Source: Verrucomicrobiaceae bacterium
Lineage (GTDB): Bacteria > Verrucomicrobiota > Verrucomicrobiia > Chthoniobacterales > Terrimicrobiaceae
NCBI GenBank assembly: GCA_007280915.1
Contig: QYQL01000048.1
Location: forward strand, 1-51,566
Reading direction: 5' to 3'
Length of the DNA: 51,566 nt
Part shown: positions 16,840 to 25,189 of the stretch, in pieces
How positions within the stretch are numbered: the stretch's first letter is position 1
Layout of the letters: each line of letters starts with the position of its first letter
Program-made: the position numbers and the translations under genes
Notes under the pieces: model-generated
Seen by the model: the letters and a program-made list of their open reading frames with translations, nothing else
What the model was told of the DNA's origin: nothing
Database searches by the model: none

Positions 16840-17810
16840 GACTTTTTGCCCCTGATGAAAGCCATTTTGCCGAAAAGCCCCTGCGGACGGGTGAGCATGA
16901 GGATGATGAGCAGGAGCGAATACAGGATCATCCGGTTCTCGGCCAGATCCCGCACGGGACCCGGCAGCCACGTATAGTCGGAAACCGTCCGCAAGAATTC
17001 GGGAAGAATCGTGAGGATCACAGCCGCCAGACAAACTCCGGCCGTGCTTCCCATTCCTCCCAGGATCACCATGACGACGATGTCGACGGACTTCAGGAAA
17101 TTGAATCCCTCGGGGTGGATGAACTGCTTGAAATGCGCATAAAGGCCGCCGGCAACTCCTGCAAGAAATGCGCCGATGACAAATGCCAGCACCTTGTATT
17201 TCGTGGTGTTGATCCCCATCGCCTCGGCGGCAATCTCGTCGTCTCTCACCGCCAGAAATCCGCTCCCGTAGGTCGAATGGACAAGAGTCAGGATGCCGTA
17301 AATCGCGAGCGCGACGACAGCATACGTCCAGAAGAAATTTGTGTGCTGGACCATGCCGCCGAGCCCACGCTGGGCACCGAGCGGTTCGGCATTCTGGATG
17401 ACACCCTTGATGATCTCGCTGAATCCGAGCGTCACGATCGCAAGATAATCCCCCCGCAGCCGCAGCGAGGGCACCCCGACAAGCAGCCCGGCGGCCGCCG
17501 CGGCGAGGCCGCCTCCGAACAGCGCAATCAGATACACGCCGCCGGTGGCGGGCAGCGATGTCCCGAGGACAAAACCAAACGTGAGCGTCATCCACGCAGA
17601 AGAATACGCCCCGACCGCCATGAATCCTGCGTGCCCGAGGGAAAACTGCCCGGTATATCCGGTCACCAGGTTCAGGCTCACCGCCAGAATGATGTTGATC
17701 CCGATCGTGATCAGAATGTCGTAATAGTAGGGATTGATCCCGCCGGTGAAAAATGAAGCCGCCGCGCAAAGAGCGATCGCGATCAACAGAAGCGTCTTCG
17801 GTTTCTTCAT
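16836..17810 (-). CDS. livM: Branched-chain amino acid ABC importer, permease LivM
   Basis: A 324-residue permease with about ten hydrophobic helices. The family segments are AVSLNLVTGYTGQFSLGHAGFMA, split here around a GYTGQ turn, then RGDYLAIVTLGFSEI, GGMGSTAGVCLAA and MLTRPQGLFGK at the C-terminus. It pairs with LivH in the inner membrane. It overlaps livH upstream and livG downstream by 4 bp each. Confidence 0.94.
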   Translation of the reverse strand: MKKPKTLLLIAIALCAAASFFTGGINPYYYDILITIGINIILAVSLNLVTGYTGQFSLGHAGFMAVGAYSSAWMTLTFGFVLGTSLPATGGVYLIALFGGGLAAAAAGLLVGVPSLRLRGDYLAIVTLGFSEIIKGVIQNAEPLGAQRGLGGMVQHTNFFWTYAVVALAIYGILTLVHSTYGSGFLAVRDDEIAAEAMGINTTKYKVLAFVIGAFLAGVAGGLYAHFKQFIHPEGFNFLKSVDIVVMVILGGMGSTAGVCLAAVILTILPEFLRTVSDYTWLPGPVRDLAENRMILYSLLLIILMLTRPQGLFGKMAFIRGKKS

Positions 17811-18733
17811 ACCTTTTCGCGCTCCGCTTTCCCGAGCAGCCCGGAGGGTTTGAAAAGCAGGACAAGGATCAACACGGCAAACACCAGCGGGTCGCGGTAG
17901 GTCGGGTTGATGTAGCCGACCACAAGCGCCTCCAGAACTCCGATGATCACCCCGCCGAGGGCCGCGCCGGGAATATTTCCGATCCCGCCAAGAACCGCTG
18001 CGACGAAGGCTTTGAGCCCGGCGTTGATCCCCATCAGCGGATCAATGCTCGGCTGCTGAATCGAAGTCAGGATGCCGGCGGCCCCAGCCAGCGCGGAACC
18101 GATCGCAAATGTGAATGAAATCACAGCATCTGTATTCACCCCCATGAGGGAGGCGGCTAGCGGGTTCAACGAGAGGGCGCGCATCGCCATCCCTGTGCGG
18201 GTATACTTGACGATAGTCCTCAGGGCGGCCAGCAGAACAATTGTCGATCCGATGACGATCAACTGGCCGATCGTGAGTGTGAGCGATGCAAACTCGCCCC
18301 AGGAAGCCGGAAGCTCGATGGCCGAGTCGGCAATGATCTCCGGAAAGGCCTGCGGGTCGGCCCCGAAAAAAAACTGTCCGCCGTTTTCGAGAAAGAGGGA
18401 TACCCCGATGGCGGCGATGAGGACGGTGAGGCGCGGCTGCGCACGGAGCGGACGATAGCAGAGGCGCTCGATGATCACCCCGGCAGCGGCACAAAGCGCC
18501 ATCGCGGCGACAAGAACCAGCGCCGCTCCCCCATAGGAAGGACCGCCTCCGGTCAGCGAAAGAAGCTTCGGAGCGGTGTAAAATCCGGCGAAGGCCCCGA
18601 GCATGTAGATGTCACCATGGGCAAAGTTGATGAATCTCAGCACACCAAACACCATCGTGTAGCCGAGTGCGATCAGGGCATAGATCGCTCCCTGTGACAA
18701 GCCGTTGATGAGCTGTTGAAGAAATTCTATCAA
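17807..18733 (-). CDS. livH: Branched-chain amino acid ABC importer, permease LivH
   Basis: A 308-residue permease. Motifs typical of LivH are QLINGLSQGAIYALIALGYT, VLRFINFAHGDIYMLGAF, LNPLAASLMGVNTD, a loop with GINAGLKAFVAAVLGGIGN, and GAALGGVIIGVLEALV. It forms the membrane channel with LivM. The 22-bp gap to the binding-protein gene supports one transcript. Confidence 0.95.
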   Translation of the reverse strand: MIEFLQQLINGLSQGAIYALIALGYTMVFGVLRFINFAHGDIYMLGAFAGFYTAPKLLSLTGGGPSYGGAALVLVAAMALCAAAGVIIERLCYRPLRAQPRLTVLIAAIGVSLFLENGGQFFFGADPQAFPEIIADSAIELPASWGEFASLTLTIGQLIVIGSTIVLLAALRTIVKYTRTGMAMRALSLNPLAASLMGVNTDAVISFTFAIGSALAGAAGILTSIQQPSIDPLMGINAGLKAFVAAVLGGIGNIPGAALGGVIIGVLEALVVGYINPTYRDPLVFAVLILVLLFKPSGLLGKAEREKV

Positions 18734-18755
18734 AGCCGCACGGTTTGTTCGAAGC

Positions 18756-19874
18756 CTACGGCTCGACTTTTTTCACGAAGTGGAACCCGCCGTCACCGAT
18801 GGTCAGGATCACGGCGGACTTGGATGCGTTCCTCTGCGGATCCAGCGTGATCTTGCCGGTCACCCCGGCATGGGAGGCGGTGGAAGCGATGGCTTGCCGC
18901 AGCGGACCGGAATCAGTCGTTCCCGCGGTGCGGATCGCATCGGCGAGGATCATGGCGCTGTCGTAGCCGAGGGCCGCCATGTCGTCAGGAACCTCGCCGT
19001 ATTTCGCTTTGAACTTTTCCACAAAATTCCGAACCATCAGGGAAGCGTCGTCGGAGGAAAAGTGGCTGGAGAAGAACGATCCGTCGAGCGACTTGCCGGC
19101 CACCTTGAGGAGCGAGTCCCCGACCCATCCATCCCCGCCGAGGAGCGGAACCTTGAGTCCGAGAAGCTTGGCCTGCTTGGCGATGAGCGAGACCTCGGCG
19201 TAATAGCCGGGCACGAAGACCGCGTCCGGCTGCGAGGCCTTGATCGAAGTGAGCTGCGGTTTGAAGTCCTTGTCGCCGGTCGAATACTTCTGTTCGCGCA
19301 CGATCTGCCCGCCGTTCGCCAGGAAGTCCTTGATGAAAAACTCCGCGAGCCCGACGCTGTAGTCCTGCTTCACATCCGTGAGGACCGCGATCTTCTTCCA
19401 ACCGTTCTCGCGCGCAAACTTCGACATCACGGTGCCCTGAAACGGGTCGATGAAACACACGCGGAAAATACAGTCGCCGACTTCCGTGACCTTCGGATTG
19501 GTGGATGCTGGCGAAATCATCGGGATCTTGTTCTGCTGGCAGATCGGAGCTGCTTCCAGCGACTTCGAAGAGGCGACCTCTCCCAATATGGCAATCACCT
19601 TGTCCTGCGAGATCAGCTTCCGCACGATCGTCGCCGGCTGGCCTGCCTGCGACTGGTCATCCTCGGTGATCAACTCGATCGGACGTCCAAGGACCCCGCC
19701 TGCCGCATTGATCTCCTCAACCGCAAGCTTGGTCCCCTTGTGGGAGGACTGCCCGAAACTCGCGCTCGCACCCGTCAGGGAGGCGAATTCACCAACCCGG
19801 ATCGGGCCTGCATTTACCTCAGAAATCCAGGCTCCGAAAAACAGAGCCGGAAAAATCATGGAAAATCTGGTCAT
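18756..19874 (-). CDS. livK: Branched-chain amino acid ABC importer, substrate-binding protein
   Basis: A 372-residue periplasmic binding protein of the Leu/Ile/Val type. It has a signal peptide (MTRFSMIFPALFFGAW, cleavage near VNAGP), then IRVGEFASLTGASASFGQ, GTKLAVEEINAAGGVLG, IPMISPASTNPKVT and GYDSAMILADAI. The ligand may be branched-chain amino acids or another amide, since homologues differ. I chose 19874 rather than 19922 because the signal peptide fits there. There is no Shine-Dalgarno site; instead a stem-loop with a T-run lies just before the ATG. Confidence 0.93.
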   Translation of the reverse strand: MTRFSMIFPALFFGAWISEVNAGPIRVGEFASLTGASASFGQSSHKGTKLAVEEINAAGGVLGRPIELITEDDQSQAGQPATIVRKLISQDKVIAILGEVASSKSLEAAPICQQNKIPMISPASTNPKVTEVGDCIFRVCFIDPFQGTVMSKFARENGWKKIAVLTDVKQDYSVGLAEFFIKDFLANGGQIVREQKYSTGDKDFKPQLTSIKASQPDAVFVPGYYAEVSLIAKQAKLLGLKVPLLGGDGWVGDSLLKVAGKSLDGSFFSSHFSSDDASLMVRNFVEKFKAKYGEVPDDMAALGYDSAMILADAIRTAGTTDSGPLRQAIASTASHAGVTGKITLDPQRNASKSAVILTIGDGGFHFVKKVEP

Positions 19875-19879
19875 GGCGG

Positions 19880-19904
19880 AAAAAATTAGCCGGACGGTTG
19901 TCCG
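19880..19904 (-). terminator. Terminator-like stem-loop directly before livK
   Basis: On the minus strand CGGAC-AACC-GTCCG is followed by GCTAATTTTTT, and the livK ATG comes five bases after the T-run. The stem has only 5 bp, so strength is uncertain. It either ends the kinase/receiver transcript or acts as an attenuator in a livK leader. Confidence 0.45.
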
Positions 19905-19970
19905 ATGGCAATCCGCAAGCATTTGTCGTTCCCTCCCCCAGGAGTCAATCCAGATATGTGGCTCGAAAGA

Positions 19971-20375
19971 CTACAGGATTTCTTCGGGCTTGCCCGGCTC
20001 GACGGGCGCGAGGTGTTCTTCAATTGTCCTGATCAAAACTTCAGCACTCACCGGTTTTGCGATGAAAAATTCTCCACAGATGAGCCCGTTGTGTGCTTTG
20101 ACTTCGCTCTTGCGGACTGTCGCTGTCACGAAGAGGACGGGGATATTTTTCAGCACGGGATCCTCTCTGAGCTTTGAAAGCACATCCCCACCATCGATTT
20201 CCGGCATGACGATATCCAACAGGATGATTTCCGGAAAAAACTGATGCGCGACCGAAAGGGTCAGCGACGGATCGTTCAACTCCCTCACCTCGTAGGCTCC
20301 TGAAGCTTCCAGAGTTAATTTGACAATCTTCGTGAACCCCGGCTCATCATCAACAATCAGAATTTTCCGCTTCAA
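19971..20375 (-). CDS. Single-domain response regulator (receiver only)
   Basis: A 134-residue receiver domain. The acidic pocket is in ILIVDDEPG, the phosphoacceptor Asp is in ILLDIVMPEIDGG, the switch Thr is in LFVTATV, and the conserved Lys is in IAKPVS. There is no output domain, so it must act through protein contact or phosphotransfer. The start is TTG at 20375. It follows the five-PAS histidine kinase by 71 bp on the same strand, its likely partner, and precedes livK by 96 bp. Confidence 0.92.
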   Translation of the reverse strand: MKRKILIVDDEPGFTKIVKLTLEASGAYEVRELNDPSLTLSVAHQFFPEIILLDIVMPEIDGGDVLSKLREDPVLKNIPVLFVTATVRKSEVKAHNGLICGEFFIAKPVSAEVLIRTIEEHLAPVEPGKPEEIL

Positions 20376-20382
20376 AATTTAG

Positions 20383-20397
20383 GTGCCTTCCAGGCAC
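20383..20397 (-). repeat. Stem-loop before the receiver gene
   Basis: GTGCC and GGCAC pair around a 5-nt loop; on the minus strand the stem is followed by CTAAATTTTG, in which the final TTG is the receiver start codon. It resembles the layout before livK. It may be a weak terminator or a leader structure. Confidence 0.35.
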
Positions 20398-20446
20398 AGT
20401 ATAATTCTCACTCGGTAACATTTCAAGGCCCGTTGTAAGAGGTTCC

Positions 20447-23185
20447 CTATTTTGCCTTCAGGGCAGGAAACAGCAGCGAGGTGAGGACCCCTCCCTCCGG
20501 CTTGTTTGTGATCTGTAACCGTCCTCCGTGCAGTTCGATGATTTTACGGGTCACCGTGAGGCCGAGTCCGGTTCCTTTACCCGGAAGCTTGGTCGTGAAA
20601 AAGGGGTCGAAAATCTTGGAGAGTTTATCCGGCGAAATCCCGCTGCCGGTATCCTCGATCTCAATGACGACCATGGCGCCTTCCCCGGGGAACTGCCCGG
20701 ATGTGTTGGATGGTTGATGATGACTACTGACGGTCAGGAGGCCTCCGTCAGGCATGGCGTCGATTGCATTGGAAAATATATTCACGAGCGCCTGGACAGC
20801 CTTGTTCTGGTCGATTGACACCGGTGGCAGGTCGCAGGCCAGATTTTTCACAAGCTCGACGCGGTTCGATTTCCTGCTGTGGTTGGCCAGCAGGAGTGCC
20901 TGTTCTATCACGGAATTGAGATCCCCGGGCTGGAGTTCGAGTTTTTCCGAAGCGGAGAAATCGAGCAGGCCGATGATAATTCTATCAGCCCGCCGGATTG
21001 CAGCGCGCATATCCTCCAAGACAGACGACACGTTTTCATTTCTGTCGGGCAGGGCGCGTGAGAGGTAGTCCAGGCTCATCGCCAAAATTGCCAGGGGGTT
21101 CTTCACTTCATGGGCCACCCCTGCGGCTAGCCGTCCGGTGATCTCCAGTTTTTCCGTGTTGATCAAAAGCATTTGGGAGGCCTTGAGTTCCTCGTGGGAT
21201 TCTTGAAGATTGGTGAGGGCTTTGCGCAACGCCTCCTCCGCGATTTTGCGATCGGTGATGTCGGAAATCAGTCCATCATACCCTGCGATCCGGCCATCGG
21301 GGGTATGCCGGAAAACCCGCTGGTTGCGCACCCAGCGGACCGAGCCATCCCGGTGAAATATCCGGTGCTCGAGAGGCGGGCCAACTTCGCCGGAGGTCAT
21401 TTTCGCGGCGATGGAGACGACTGTGGGGCGGTCGTCCGGATGCACCACGCGATACCATAGATACGGATCATTGGCATAGTCCTCCGAGCTGTAGCCGGTC
21501 ACGCTCAGGCAACCCGGTCCATGCTCTGTGGAACCGACAGTGCCGTTTTGAAAGCGCACGGTGTAAATATAGTCGGTCACTGACGCCAGCAGCTCTTTCA
21601 TGCGCCTTTCGCTCAGTTGCAACGCTTCCTCCATCCGCTTGCGCACGGTGATGTCCCAGTTCGTGCCAATCATGCGCAGCGGCTCTCCGGAGGGCGAGCG
21701 CTGCACGATGGCGAGCGCTCGGATGACGTGTATGCTCCCGTCCGGCCAGATCACGCGAAACTCGGTGTCGAAATCTTTTTCGCCGCTGATGGCCATCTGG
21801 AGTTCCTGGTCCTTCCGCTGCACATCCTCCGGGTGGATCCCCGCCTTCCATGCCTCGTAGGCTCCGGGGAACGATTCTCTCGTGATTCCGTAGAGGGAAA
21901 ACATCTGCTCATCCCAGACGAGCTTGTTGCTGACAATGTCATAATCCCAGACGCCCACCCCGCCCGCTTTGGTGGCCAGCGACAGTCGACCGAAGGCCAG
22001 CTCCCTCTCCTCCTCCGCCCGCTTGCGATCGGTGAGATCCTCGATCGCGGCCATGGTGCGCAACGGTTTGCCGGCGGCGTCGCGAATGACGGTCATGTTC
22101 ACGCTCACCCAGACCACAGTGCCATCCTTGCGCACGTAGCGCTTCTCCAGGCGGTAGGCCGGCAGCTCCCCCCTCACAACACTTTGGAATTTCTCGAAAT
22201 CCACCTCCCGGTCCTCTGGATGCGTGATCTCGGGGACATTCATTTCGAGCAGCTCGGCGGCAGTGTAGCCGGTGATCTGGCACATCTTCCGGTTCACTCG
22301 CAGCCACTGCCCGGTCTGCGGGTCGCACTGGGCCATGCCGATGGACGCCAATTCAAACATGGCTGTGAACTCCTCGTTGCTTTTCAACATCGCCTCCTCC
22401 GCCCGCTTGCGATGGGTGATGTCGGTGTGCGTCCCCAGCATCCGGAGAGGCTTCCCCTGCGCATCGTGTTCAACAACATTTCCGCGCGTCGAGATCCAGA
22501 TCCACTCTCCGGATTTCGACTTCATCCGGATATCTGCAGAAGTGCCTTTGCCGGATTCCATGTTCCGCAGCAGCTCCTCTTCGACCCGGTCGATATCTTC
22601 CGGGTGGACCAACGCGCGCCACGATTCGTAAGTGGCCGGAAATTCCCCGACTTCATACCCGAGCATGGAATAGTATTTCGGGCTGAAAAAGGCGGTCTTC
22701 GTCGCCAGGTTCCAATCCCAGACGGCATCGTTCACCGCTTCAAGAGTCAAGGCATAGAGCTGGTTGCTCGCCAGCTGCAACTCCTCCTCTGCCGTCACGT
22801 TTTTCTTCAGGGCAACGAAGTGGAGGATCTTTTTTTCATCGTCAAAGATCGGGGAGATCGTGAGCGATTCCCAATAGAGCGCCCCGTCCTTGCGGCGGTT
22901 CTGCAGCCGACCGGCCCAGATGCCGCCGGAGGTGATCGTCCGCCAGAGGTCCGCATAAACCTCCGGGCCCTGGGAGCCGGACTTCAAAATCCGCGGATTT
23001 CTTCCAACGACCTCTCCGGCGCTGTAGCCGGTGATCTCCTCAAACATCGGGTTGACGTATTCGATGTCTCCAGAGGGATCCGTCACGATGATGGCTAACG
23101 GGGACAGCTCCCATACCTTCCGCAAAATTTGTTCCTCAGGCCCGAGCTCACCCGGGGAGCCGGAGATAGCAGAGGAAGCACTCAT
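20447..23185 (-). CDS. Soluble sensor histidine kinase with five PAS domains
   Basis: A 912-residue kinase without membrane helices. Five PAS/PAC units lie at about 20-135, 140-265, 267-392, 393-520 and 521-650. Each ends with a D(I/L)T-x-RK-type PAC tail (for example TDITHRKRAEEAM), and several are of the PAS_3 type with HPED motifs. HisKA follows with AAGVAHEVKNPLAILAM (phosphorylated His), then HATPase boxes NIFSNAIDAMPDGG, DTGSGISPDKLSKIFDPFF and GKGTGLGLTV. It probably senses small molecules or redox state inside the cell and signals to the receiver protein downstream. The liv importer genes follow on the same strand. Confidence 0.94.
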   Translation of the reverse strand: MSASSAISGSPGELGPEEQILRKVWELSPLAIIVTDPSGDIEYVNPMFEEITGYSAGEVVGRNPRILKSGSQGPEVYADLWRTITSGGIWAGRLQNRRKDGALYWESLTISPIFDDEKKILHFVALKKNVTAEEELQLASNQLYALTLEAVNDAVWDWNLATKTAFFSPKYYSMLGYEVGEFPATYESWRALVHPEDIDRVEEELLRNMESGKGTSADIRMKSKSGEWIWISTRGNVVEHDAQGKPLRMLGTHTDITHRKRAEEAMLKSNEEFTAMFELASIGMAQCDPQTGQWLRVNRKMCQITGYTAAELLEMNVPEITHPEDREVDFEKFQSVVRGELPAYRLEKRYVRKDGTVVWVSVNMTVIRDAAGKPLRTMAAIEDLTDRKRAEEERELAFGRLSLATKAGGVGVWDYDIVSNKLVWDEQMFSLYGITRESFPGAYEAWKAGIHPEDVQRKDQELQMAISGEKDFDTEFRVIWPDGSIHVIRALAIVQRSPSGEPLRMIGTNWDITVRKRMEEALQLSERRMKELLASVTDYIYTVRFQNGTVGSTEHGPGCLSVTGYSSEDYANDPYLWYRVVHPDDRPTVVSIAAKMTSGEVGPPLEHRIFHRDGSVRWVRNQRVFRHTPDGRIAGYDGLISDITDRKIAEEALRKALTNLQESHEELKASQMLLINTEKLEITGRLAAGVAHEVKNPLAILAMSLDYLSRALPDRNENVSSVLEDMRAAIRRADRIIIGLLDFSASEKLELQPGDLNSVIEQALLLANHSRKSNRVELVKNLACDLPPVSIDQNKAVQALVNIFSNAIDAMPDGGLLTVSSHHQPSNTSGQFPGEGAMVVIEIEDTGSGISPDKLSKIFDPFFTTKLPGKGTGLGLTVTRKIIELHGGRLQITNKPEGGVLTSLLFPALKAK

Positions 23186-23477
23186 AGCGGCGAGGCAACA
23201 GGAAAGTGCGCTTCGGATGTCGCGAAAGTTCCCGTTGCGTTCTGAAACAGTCCTCGAGTGCTCTGCTCCGGGCGCAAAGCGGAGGAGAGGTCCAGACGGG
23301 ACGTTTGGTCATTGTCAGGAAAAGAGTGATGCAGCTGACAATGAAATCGCCCGACAGTGACGAAGAGCATGATTCACAGCCTTGCCATGCGACAGCAAAA
23401 GTCAAGATAAACGCCTGGACTAGCCTGCCCGACCGATTGGAAAGATTGCCGGCATCGACCCCGGTCAACAAGCCCCG
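23186..23477. other. Intergenic region upstream of the five-PAS kinase
   Basis: This 292-bp gap separates mlaD from the kinase gene, both on the minus strand. It holds one clear structure, the 9-bp dyad CATTGTCAG/CTGACAATG at 23310-23343 with a 16-nt spacer, about 125 bp upstream of the kinase start. No T-run follows it, so a regulator site is more likely than a terminator. Short open frames here lack family features. Confidence 0.5.
23310..23343. promoter_or_regulatory. Possible operator dyad
   Basis: CATTGTCAG (23310-23318) and CTGACAATG (23335-23343) are perfect inverted repeats. The centre-to-centre distance of 25 bp fits a dimeric regulator contacting the DNA at separated half-sites; this role is inference. 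Confidence 0.35.
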
Positions 23478-24431
23478 TCAACGACTTCTGGCTGGCGTTG
23501 ATTTTGGGGTTGGTTTTGTGGAAGGAGCCCCCCAAAGCAGGAGGGAGGGACGCTTCCTCACCTCGGTGCTGAGTTGTTCAAGGTTCGTGGCCGTGGCCGT
23601 CAAACCGTTCATCAACTCGCGGACCTGCGTGGGATTCAACTTCGTGGCGGGCTCGATGTTTTCAAGGATTTTGCGCAGTTCGCAGTTCGTCGCTTCGAGC
23701 TGCCCGAGAAATTTTTTTGCATCGGTGGAAAGCGCGGGGATGTCGGATTTTTGAAGGATCCCGTTGGCGTCATGGATGAGCGCCTGAAGGTCGGAGCTCA
23801 CCTTGTCCACCTGGGCCCCGACGACGGCCTTGTTCAGATTTTGCAGCAATTCCGTCCCGCTTTCACTGATCCCGCCGATGTTGAGCTTCTCGACCTCATG
23901 GAGAATCCCGTTGATCGAATCGAGGAAGCTGGTGAGTTCCCCGGGTGCCGAGGGAATGTAGTAATCGTGCGGTTTCCACGGCGGCCAGAGGGCAGGGAAG
24001 CGGGTGGGATTGTAGTAATCCACCTCGAGGTAATTCAGCCCGGTGATCCCCTGTGGCTCGATCCGCACCCGGAGACCCTGCTCGATTCCGCGGTTGAGCA
24101 GAGGAGTGAGATCCTCGGTGAACATGTGGGGAAACACCTCGCGGTTGATCTCCATGAAAAGCACGACGTAATTGTAGAGTCCGTCGGTTTCCTTGAGGTC
24201 GTATTCCGTGAAAGCCAGCCCGATCTTTGTGACTTTTCCGATCAGCACACCGCGGAATTTGACCGGCGACCCGACATCGATTCCCTGAATCGTGCCCTTG
24301 ATATAAGTCTCCACGGTGATTTTCGGACGAAAAAACTGACCGGCACCGAAAACCAGGAGAGCAGCAACAAGGATTGCGATTCCCCCGGCGACAAAAACTC
24401 CGATGCGGAAATATTCCGGCTTGGCACTCAT
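23478..24431 (-). CDS. mlaD: MlaD-family (MCE) lipid transport protein
   Basis: A 317-residue protein with one N-terminal membrane helix (FRIGVFVAGGIAILVAALLV). The MCE domain follows (VETYIKGTIQGIDVGSPVKF then RGVLIGKVTKIGL), with GLRVRIEPQGITGLNYLEVD further on. The C-terminal 150 residues are helical and Pro/Ser/Lys-tailed. MCE proteins form hexameric rings that pass phospholipids between membranes. It is last in mlaE-mlaF-mlaD; its ATG overlaps the mlaF stop. It is longer than E. coli MlaD (about 180 residues) and closer to PqiB-like or Verrucomicrobial forms in its helical tail. Confidence 0.9.
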   Translation of the reverse strand: MSAKPEYFRIGVFVAGGIAILVAALLVFGAGQFFRPKITVETYIKGTIQGIDVGSPVKFRGVLIGKVTKIGLAFTEYDLKETDGLYNYVVLFMEINREVFPHMFTEDLTPLLNRGIEQGLRVRIEPQGITGLNYLEVDYYNPTRFPALWPPWKPHDYYIPSAPGELTSFLDSINGILHEVEKLNIGGISESGTELLQNLNKAVVGAQVDKVSSDLQALIHDANGILQKSDIPALSTDAKKFLGQLEATNCELRKILENIEPATKLNPTQVRELMNGLTATATNLEQLSTEVRKRPSLLLWGAPSTKPTPKSTPARSR

Positions 24432-25189
24432 CCGGCAACCTCCGCGGTTTCCCGGTGAAAAAACGCGTGAACGAACGGGTTCGAATCATGATCCCGCAGT
24501 TCTCCGGGCGCACCCTCTGCGAGGATTCCCTTTTTTGTTTGGTCGAGCATGATCACGCGGTCCGCCACAGCATAAATACTGGCCAGTTCGTGACTGACAA
24601 TCACAAAGGTCACCCCGAGGTTCTTGTTGAGCCTGAGGATCAGTTCGTCGAGCCCGGCGGAGGTTACGGGATCGAGTCCGGCGGACGGTTCATCAAGGAA
24701 GAGCACCTCGGGGTCAAGCGCCATAGCCCGCGCGATGGCTGCCCGCTTTTGCATCCCCCCGCTCACCTCGCTCGGAAAATGTCCGGAGAACCGTTCCAAC
24801 CCGACCAGCGAGAGCTTCATGCGCGCCACCAGTCGCCTCGCCTCCGGGGGCAACTTTGTGAATTCCTCCATCGGCAGCATGACATTTTCCTCGAGCGTCA
24901 ACGACCCGAAAAGGGCGCCGCTCTGATACATCACCCCGAACTTTTTCAGCAGGTCGGCGCGCTCTTGTCCGGAAGCGTTATTGATATCCCCCCCGTCGAT
25001 CAGGATGCGCCCCGCAGCCGGCCGCAGGAGTCCGATCAGGTGCTTCATCAGAGTGCTCTTCCCGCAACCGGAACCCCCGAGAATCACGAACACCTCACCG
25101 CGGCGGACGTCAAAAGTCACCTTGTCGAGCAGGACAAAGTCCCCGTAGGCGGCAGTCAGATCGAAGACCTCTATGATCGGTTTCACCAT
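24428..25189 (-). CDS. mlaF: Lipid transport ABC ATPase MlaF
   Basis: A 253-residue ATPase. It has Walker A GGSGCGKST, YQSGALFGSLTLEENVMLP (typical of MlaF), signature EVSGGMQKRAAIARAMA and Walker B LFLDEPSAGLDP. The C-terminal segment ends in FVHAFFHRE. It powers MlaE-D lipid movement between the membranes. The start MVKPIIEVF overlaps the mlaE stop by 7 bp; a longer open frame upstream is mlaE read in another phase. Confidence 0.93.
   Translation of the reverse strand: MVKPIIEVFDLTAAYGDFVLLDKVTFDVRRGEVFVILGGSGCGKSTLMKHLIGLLRPAAGRILIDGGDINNASGQERADLLKKFGVMYQSGALFGSLTLEENVMLPMEEFTKLPPEARRLVARMKLSLVGLERFSGHFPSEVSGGMQKRAAIARAMALDPEVLFLDEPSAGLDPVTSAGLDELILRLNKNLGVTFVIVSHELASIYAVADRVIMLDQTKKGILAEGAPGELRDHDSNPFVHAFFHRETAEVAG

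Noticed and set aside
16072-17865. Apparent 597-residue fusion ending in LivG
   Set aside because: The first part is livM read in another phase; livG has its own ATG overlapping the livM stop.
21617-23098. Open frame of 493 codons opposite the five-PAS kinase
   Set aside because: Shadow of a well-supported kinase gene; no start signal or family motif.
23148-23471. 107-codon minus-strand frame overlapping the start of the five-PAS kinase
   Set aside because: Cys/Ser-rich random-looking product, no ribosome site, overlaps the kinase N-terminus out of frame.
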